Origin: an uncultured Pseudomonadota bacterium
GTDB lineage: Bacteria > Pseudomonadota > Gammaproteobacteria > Burkholderiales > Rhodocyclaceae
Reading direction: 5' to 3'
NCBI GenBank assembly: GCA_946479855.1
Contig: CAMLHL010000046.1
Coordinates: forward strand, 1-23,822
DNA length: 23,822 nucleotides
Below the pieces are notes generated by a model. That model saw only the letters and a list, made by a program, of their open reading frames with translations, did no database searches and was not told the origin of the DNA. How positions within the stretch are numbered: position 1 is the first letter of the stretch; each line of letters begins with the position of its first letter. The position numbers and the translations under genes are program-made. This document shows, in pieces, positions 19,396 through 23,822 of the stretch.

Positions 19396-20484
19396 CTAAT
19401 CAACGATGACCGGCACGCGCGGCGCCACGGCGCAGAACAGTTCGTAGGCGATGGTGCCGGCGGCAGCGGCCACCTCGTCGGCCGGCACAATGCCGCCAAC
19501 ACCCCTGCCCCACAAAGTCACCGGCGCACCGACCCCAGCTTCGGGAATATCGCTCAGGTCGCAGGCCAGCATATCCATCGACACCCGGCCAATGGTCCGC
19601 GTCCGCCGCCCCATCACGGCGATCGGCGTACCGCTCGGCGCATGACGCGGATAACCGTCGGCATAACCGCAGGCGACGACGCCGATGCGCATCGGCCGCT
19701 CGGCGGTGAAGGTGCCGCCATAACCGACGCGGTCGCCGGGGACGAGATCCTGGACGCCGATAATCGCGCTTTCCAGCGTCATTACCGGCTGCAACCCGAA
19801 CTCATCAGCGCTCAGCCCGGCAAACGGGCTGGCACCATAAAGCATGATGCCCGGCCGCACCCAGTCGCCATGTGCCTCGGGGTGGCGCAGGATGGCCGCC
19901 GAATTGCCGAGGCTGACCGGCCCCTGCCAGTCGCCGGCCAATTCGCAAAAACGCTCGAGTTGCCCGCCGACGCCACGTTCGCCGTCGGCGTCGGCAAAAT
20001 GGGTCATCAGCGTCACCTCGACCTGCGGCAGCTGGCGCAGGATTTCCCACGCCCGCGGCAGGGTCGCCGCCGTGAAGCCGAGGCGGTTCATGCCGGTGTT
20101 GAGCTTCAGGCACAAGGCCAGCGGCCTGTCAAAACGTCCGTTATTGACCAGCAATTCGAGCTGCTCGAGACAGTGGATGACCGAGGTCAGCCGATGCTCG
20201 ACGACGGCGCGCACGTCGCGCGCACTGAACACACCTTCCAGTAGCAGGATGGGCTGGGTGACTCCGGCCTCGCGCAGGGCGACGGCATTCTCGCATTCGA
20301 GCATGGCGAAACCGTCGGCCTCAGCGCGCAGGGCTTCGACCGCCCGCCATTGCCCGTGCCCGTAGGCGTTGGCCTTGACCACCGCCCAGGCGCGCGAGCG
20401 GGGCGCATGCTGCTTGGCCAGCCGATAGTTGTGCAGGATCGCCGCCGGTGCAATGCGGACGCGGATGGGGCGCGAAATTTTCAT
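19396..20484 (-). CDS. alr: Alanine racemase
   Basis: Alr is a cytoplasmic PLP enzyme interconverting L- and D-alanine, supplying D-Ala for peptidoglycan. The product has 362 residues, the family length. The PLP-binding Lys is in VVKANAYGHG (Lys37), the catalytic Tyr is in GDRVGYGGTF (Tyr255), and the modified-Lys position is in LKLNTGMNRLG (Lys127). The C-terminal half contains GRVSMDML and the ending YELFCAV. The ATG at 20484 overlaps the TGA of the LysR-type regulator by 4 bp (ATGA), so translation is probably coupled. radA follows after 50 bp. Whether this is the biosynthetic (Alr) or catabolic (DadX) type cannot be told from sequence; absence of a neighbouring dadA favours Alr. Confidence 0.95.
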   Translation of the reverse strand: MKISRPIRVRIAPAAILHNYRLAKQHAPRSRAWAVVKANAYGHGQWRAVEALRAEADGFAMLECENAVALREAGVTQPILLLEGVFSARDVRAVVEHRLTSVIHCLEQLELLVNNGRFDRPLALCLKLNTGMNRLGFTAATLPRAWEILRQLPQVEVTLMTHFADADGERGVGGQLERFCELAGDWQGPVSLGNSAAILRHPEAHGDWVRPGIMLYGASPFAGLSADEFGLQPVMTLESAIIGVQDLVPGDRVGYGGTFTAERPMRIGVVACGYADGYPRHAPSGTPIAVMGRRTRTIGRVSMDMLACDLSDIPEAGVGAPVTLWGRGVGGIVPADEVAAAAGTIAYELFCAVAPRVPVIVD

Positions 20485-21383
20485 AAGGCCAGTTCCTTCA
20501 GCTTGCCCTTGGCAAAATCGATGAAGGTAGCGGTCAGCCGCGACTGAAAACGATCGGTCGGGAAAACCAGGTAGAGGCTGCGCGTCAGCGGCGGCTTGAG
20601 CGGAATGGCGACCAGTTCGCCGAGTTGAGTTTCCTTCTCGACCACCGCCCGCGACACGATGGCAAAGCCGAGGCCGGTGGAGACGACGCCTTTGAGAGCC
20701 TCGGGACTGCCCAGCTCCATCTGCATCTTGAGACTGTCGGGGGCGATCTTGTGATCGCGGAAATAGGCATCGGTGATTTCGCGCGTGCCGGAGCCCGGTT
20801 CGCGCGAAATGAATTCATATTCAGCCAGCGCTTTCGGCGTCACCGACTTCATCCCGGCCAGCGGATAGTCCGGCGCACAGATGGCCTGCAGTTCGTCCTC
20901 GCAGCAGATCTGGCTGGTCAGGCCGCCGATCTTGGCCGGCGCCTCGATCAGCCCGACATCGAGGGTATGTTCGGCGACCCGGCCCTCGATGCTCTCGGAG
21001 TTGGCGACGATCAGCCGCGCCCGCACCTGCGGATAAAGGGCGTTGAATTCACCGAGGACGCGCGGCAGCATGAATTCGGCAATGGTCGTGCTGGCGCCGA
21101 CCAGCAAGGGGCCGCGCATTTCACCGGTCATTTCGCCGAGGCGGATTTCCATCTCATCGGACAGGGCCAGTATCTTTTCGGCGTAGGAGAGCACCACTTC
21201 ACCGGCCGGCGTCAGCGAAATGCTGCCGTGCCGCCGTTCGAAAAGGCGGGTGCTGTACTGCTCCTCCAGTTGCTTGATCTGGAAGGTCACGGCCGGCTGC
21301 GTCATGAACAAGGCATCGGCCGCCCGCGTAAAGCTCAGATGTTTGGCTACGGCATGAAAAACCTGCAAACGCCGGTCAGCCAT
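20481..21383 (-). CDS. LysR-family transcriptional regulator
   Basis: This is a 300-residue regulator with an N-terminal winged helix-turn-helix (about 1-60: LQVFHAVAKHLSFTRAADALFMTQPAVTFQIKQLE) and a two-lobed ligand-binding domain. The DNA-binding part resembles the CysL/YeiE/CbbR-like subgroup, which controls sulfur, iron or carbon genes, but the ligand cannot be assigned. The ATG at 21383 is chosen over a TTG at 21419 because AGGGAG sits 7 bases upstream and MADRRLQVFH is the usual N-terminus. It is divergent from lplT and overlaps alr by 4 bp. A 14-bp palindrome at 21454-21467 in the divergent region is a candidate operator. Confidence 0.92.
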   Translation of the reverse strand: MADRRLQVFHAVAKHLSFTRAADALFMTQPAVTFQIKQLEEQYSTRLFERRHGSISLTPAGEVVLSYAEKILALSDEMEIRLGEMTGEMRGPLLVGASTTIAEFMLPRVLGEFNALYPQVRARLIVANSESIEGRVAEHTLDVGLIEAPAKIGGLTSQICCEDELQAICAPDYPLAGMKSVTPKALAEYEFISREPGSGTREITDAYFRDHKIAPDSLKMQMELGSPEALKGVVSTGLGFAIVSRAVVEKETQLGELVAIPLKPPLTRSLYLVFPTDRFQSRLTATFIDFAKGKLKELAL

Positions 21384-21390
21384 GATGTTT

Positions 21391-21396
21391 CTCCCT
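21391..21396 (-). promoter_or_regulatory. Shine-Dalgarno site fixing the LysR-type regulator start
   Basis: AGGGAG on the minus strand stands 7 bases before the ATG at 21383. It is the best ribosome-binding site in this region and rules in favour of the 300-residue product. Confidence 0.7.
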
Positions 21397-21453
21397 GGAA
21401 GTGTGCGGCCGATATTCAATCACATTCCGCGCCGCTTCCGCGCCCCATCTTCG

Positions 21454-21467
21454 ATTTTGGCCAAAAT
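21454..21467. repeat. 14-bp perfect palindrome upstream of the LysR-type regulator gene
   Basis: ATTTTGGCCAAAAT is its own reverse complement. It lies 71-84 bp upstream of the regulator's start codon and 132-145 bp upstream of the lplT ATG, a usual place for an autoregulatory LysR site. It has T-N10-A rather than the classic T-N11-A spacing. Confidence 0.5.
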
Positions 21468-21598
21468 TTGGCGTCGACCGTGGAGCCCTCGTTGCTGCCA
21501 AGCTTGGGGCGTTCTCAGGCAAGGGAATCCGGCGGCCGTCATCAAGCCATAACCAGCCGGACACAAACTCGGCGTTTTCAGAACACCATGGCGGAACG

Positions 21599-22954
21599 AT
21601 GCACATCAAAGACAACAGCGCAAGCCTTGCGTCCAATCCTAACCGTGGTATAAACCTCGCCCAAAGTAATATAAGAGACAAATTCTTCGTGCCGTTAGGC
21701 TTTTACATCATCATGGCCGCGCAATTTTTTTCCGCGCTGGCTGACAACGCCCTGCTGATCGCCGCCATCGCCGCCCTGCGCGAGATGCACGCACCGGCTG
21801 AATACGAGCCGCTGCTCAAAACCTTCTTCACCGTCTCCTACGTCCTGCTCGCCGCCTTCGTCGGCGCCTTTGCCGACTCGATGCCCAAGGGCCGGGTCAT
21901 GCTGATCAGCAACGGCATCAAGATCGTCGGCTGTTGCATGATGTTCTTTGGCGCTCATCCACTGGCCGCCTATGCCGTGGTCGGTCTCGGCGCCGCCGCC
22001 TACTCGCCGGCCAAGTACGGCATCCTGACCGAATATCTGCCGCACCGCCTGCTCGTCGTCGCCAACGGCTGGATCGAAGGCCTGACCGTCGGTGCGATCA
22101 TCCTCGGCGTCGTCATCGGCGGCACCCTGATTCGTCCGGACGTCGCCCAGCATCTCTTGGAATTCGATTTCCCGCTGCTCGAAACCGGCATCGACACGGT
22201 GGGCGAAATGGCATTGTCCATCGTCGCCGGACTCTACCTCCTGGCTGCCGTGTTCAATCTTTACATTCCGGACACCGGCGTCGACCACAAAGTTTTAAAG
22301 AGAAATCCGTGGTTCCTGCTCCACGAATTCAATCACTGCCTGACCCTGCTCTGGCGCGACCGGCTCGGCCAGATCTCGCTGGCCGTCACCACACTGTTCT
22401 GGGGGGCCGGTGCAACGCTCCAGTTCATCGTCATCAAGTGGTCGGAAACCGCACTCGGCCTTGGTCTCTCCAAGGCCTCGATGCTTCAGGGCGTGGTTGC
22501 CGTCGGTGTCGCGGTCGGCGCCATCGCCGCCGCCAAATTCATCACCCTGAAAAAATCGGTCCGCGTCATCCCGCTCGGCATCGCCATGGGGCTGATCGTC
22601 CTGATCATGAATTTCGTCCATGAAGTCTGGCTGGCCGTGCCGCTACTGATCCTCATCGGCGGCCTCTCCGGCTTCTTCGTCGTGCCGATGAACGCCCTGC
22701 TCCAGCACCGCGGCCACATCCTGATGGGCGCCGGGCACTCGATCGCCGTGCAGAACTTCAACGAAAACATCTCCATCCTGCTGATGACCGGGCTGTACTA
22801 CCTGATGGTCAAGATGGACCTGTCGATCTACTGGGTGGTCACCCTGTTCGGACTGTTCGTCAGCGGCCTGATGTACATGATCCGCCAGCGCCATATCGCC
22901 AATCAGGCGGTGCAGGACGACGTCCAGCACCTTGACGACTCCGCCCACCATTAA
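21599..22954 (+). CDS. lplT: Lysophospholipid transporter LplT (major facilitator superfamily)
   Basis: LplT flips lysophospholipids across the inner membrane for reacylation. The product, 451 residues from this start, is a 12-helix MFS protein. Family marks are AAQFFSALADNALL in helix 1, FVGAFADSMPKGRVM between helices 2 and 3, GAAAYSPAKYGILTE, LFWGAGATLQF, GFFVVPMNALLQHRG and AVQNFNEN. The ATG at 21599 gives about 36 polar residues before helix 1, longer than usual, with a weak GGCGGA upstream. A GTG at 21689 in the same frame would give a family-like N-terminus (VPLGFYIIMAAQFF), and promoter-like hexamers lie between the two starts. The E. coli partner gene aas is not beside it; it stands divergent from a LysR-type regulator and ends 3 bp from the convergent udg stop. 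Confidence 0.92.
   Translation: MHIKDNSASLASNPNRGINLAQSNIRDKFFVPLGFYIIMAAQFFSALADNALLIAAIAALREMHAPAEYEPLLKTFFTVSYVLLAAFVGAFADSMPKGRVMLISNGIKIVGCCMMFFGAHPLAAYAVVGLGAAAYSPAKYGILTEYLPHRLLVVANGWIEGLTVGAIILGVVIGGTLIRPDVAQHLLEFDFPLLETGIDTVGEMALSIVAGLYLLAAVFNLYIPDTGVDHKVLKRNPWFLLHEFNHCLTLLWRDRLGQISLAVTTLFWGAGATLQFIVIKWSETALGLGLSKASMLQGVVAVGVAVGAIAAAKFITLKKSVRVIPLGIAMGLIVLIMNFVHEVWLAVPLLILIGGLSGFFVVPMNALLQHRGHILMGAGHSIAVQNFNENISILLMTGLYYLMVKMDLSIYWVVTLFGLFVSGLMYMIRQRHIANQAVQDDVQHLDDSAHH
21627..21654 (+). promoter_or_regulatory. Possible internal promoter near the lplT start
   Basis: TTGCGT (21627-21632), a 16-bp spacer and TATAAA (21649-21654) predict initiation near 21661, downstream of the ATG at 21599 but upstream of the in-frame GTG at 21689. 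If used, translation would begin at the GTG and the preceding 30 codons would not be coding. Confidence 0.35.
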
Positions 22955-22957
22955 GCC

Positions 22958-23761
22958 CTAGAACGGCAGCTCCGGCGTCATCTGCTGGCGTAGCGTGCGG
23001 CGGGCGAACAGCAGGTCCTCCCAGGCCTTGGCCTTGTCCGGCAGATTGCGCAGCAGATAGGCCGGGTGATAGGTCACCACTACCGGAATTCCCGCGTATT
23101 CGAAGCGCTTGCCGCGCAGCGCAGCCAGCGACTTGTCATCATGTAGCACGGCATGCACGGCGACCTTACCGAGCAAAACGATGATCTTCGGCTTGAGCAA
23201 GGCGATCTGGCGTTCCAGGTAAGGCCAGCAGGCAGCGATTTCCGCCGCTTCCGGCGTGCGATTGCCGGGCGGCCGGCATTTCACGGCATTGGCGATGTAG
23301 GCCCGGTTGCCGCGAGCGATATCGAGCGAGGCCAGCATGCTATCGAGCAGTTTGCCGGCCTGGCCGACGAAGGGCTCGCCTCTGGCATCCTCTTCGGCTC
23401 CCGGCCCTTCACCGATGAACAACCATTCCGGATTAAGGTCGCCGACGCCCAAAACGGCCTGCTTGCGCTGTTCGCACAGCGTGCAGGCCCGGCATTCGGC
23501 AACCCGGCGGGCCAATTCCGGCCATTCCAGCGAATCATTCCGGAAATCAGGCGGTGCCGCCATGCCCGGAGCATTGGTATCCGACGGCGAAGCCGGGACT
23601 GAAATTGGCGCTTTCTCGACCGGCGGCGGCATGGCAGCAACGGCCCCGACCGGCGCCACGGGTGGCTCCCCGATCGCCGATACTTCCGGTAGCGTATCGC
23701 GCAACACCCAGATCGGCGTAATGCCCATCTCGACCAGCATCTGTTCGCGGCTCAGGCTCAT
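22958..23761 (-). CDS. Uracil-DNA glycosylase, family 4 (iron-sulfur type)
   Basis: The enzyme removes uracil from DNA, starting base-excision repair. The product has 267 residues. Residues 1-75 are a short N-terminal segment followed by a Pro/Ala-rich linker; the catalytic domain follows. Four cysteines with family-4 spacing would hold a 4Fe-4S cluster (Cys93, Cys96, Cys162, Cys178; Cys90 is extra). Motif 1 is GEGPGAEED (117-125), and the second active-site motif is YHPAYLLRN (231-239). The ATG at 23761 overlaps the TGA of the upstream rimI by 4 bp (ATGA). Its stop lies 3 bp from the lplT stop. The N-terminal extension is common in proteobacterial members, which are sometimes annotated as phage SPO1 DNA polymerase-related proteins. 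Confidence 0.93.
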   Translation of the reverse strand: MSLSREQMLVEMGITPIWVLRDTLPEVSAIGEPPVAPVGAVAAMPPPVEKAPISVPASPSDTNAPGMAAPPDFRNDSLEWPELARRVAECRACTLCEQRKQAVLGVGDLNPEWLFIGEGPGAEEDARGEPFVGQAGKLLDSMLASLDIARGNRAYIANAVKCRPPGNRTPEAAEIAACWPYLERQIALLKPKIIVLLGKVAVHAVLHDDKSLAALRGKRFEYAGIPVVVTYHPAYLLRNLPDKAKAWEDLLFARRTLRQQMTPELPF

Positions 23762-23822
23762 GCCAGCTCCTTGTCGAAAATCAGGGCATCTTCACGTCCG
23801 AGTAGCGCCGGATAATAGCCCT
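23758..23822 (-). CDS. rimI: C-terminal end of RimI-like ribosomal protein N-acetyltransferase, cut by window edge
   Basis: Only the last 20 residues are in the window, reading [20 protein letters not shown] and then TGA. The YYP and GREDA-I pattern is the usual end of RimI, a GNAT enzyme that acetylates the N-terminal alanine of ribosomal protein S18. Its stop overlaps the udg start as ATGA, and rimI directly before a family-4 udg is a common betaproteobacterial order. The assignment is from a short tail plus context. Confidence 0.72.
   Translation of the reverse strand, partial: GYYPALLGREDALIFDKELA

Overview
This window looks like ordinary chromosomal DNA from a betaproteobacterium, most likely of the Rhodocyclales (Dechloromonas/Azonexus-like). 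That placement is inference. It rests on the high G+C with strong GC3 bias, on protein sequences of familiar betaproteobacterial type, and on gene pairings such as rimI next to a family-4 uracil-DNA glycosylase. No insertion sequence, prophage, CRISPR array, toxin-antitoxin pair or defence island was seen. Nearly all of the window is accounted for by 16 protein genes (two cut by the window edges) and one tRNA.

Left part (1-5020): the 5' part of uvrB runs leftward, divergent from a TyrB/AspC-type aminotransferase. That gene converges on a 564-residue AsmA-like membrane protein across a shared bidirectional terminator. Divergent from the AsmA-like gene is a single tRNA-Asn(GTT), with a near-perfect sigma-70 promoter, a GC-rich discriminator and its own terminator.

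Middle (5020-13041): moaA (molybdenum cofactor) is followed after 4 bp by a membrane PAS-GGDEF-EAL protein, forming a rightward pair. Converging on it, leftward, are typA/bipA and a ygiQ-trHb pair (a radical SAM protein followed by a group II truncated haemoglobin).

Right part (13392-23822): a long leftward run reads lysR, alr, radA, a second GGDEF-EAL protein, and an FtsX/YbbP-type ABC permease. Two of its junctions are 4-bp overlaps (ATGA and GTGA) and the others are 27 and 50 bp, so it is probably one or two transcripts. Divergent from lysR is lplT (lysophospholipid transporter). It converges, with only 3 bp between stop codons, on udg, which is coupled by an ATGA overlap to the end of rimI.

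Functionally the window mixes DNA repair (uvrB, radA, udg), envelope biology (AsmA-like, alr, lplT, the permease), c-di-GMP turnover (two dual-domain proteins) and translation-related housekeeping (typA, tRNA, rimI). I found no clearly new system. The most unusual items are the N-terminal-domain/AsmA fusion at 3130-4824, the translational coupling of a c-di-GMP enzyme to an ABC permease that lacks a neighbouring ATPase, and several short palindromes and promoter-like elements in the divergent regions.
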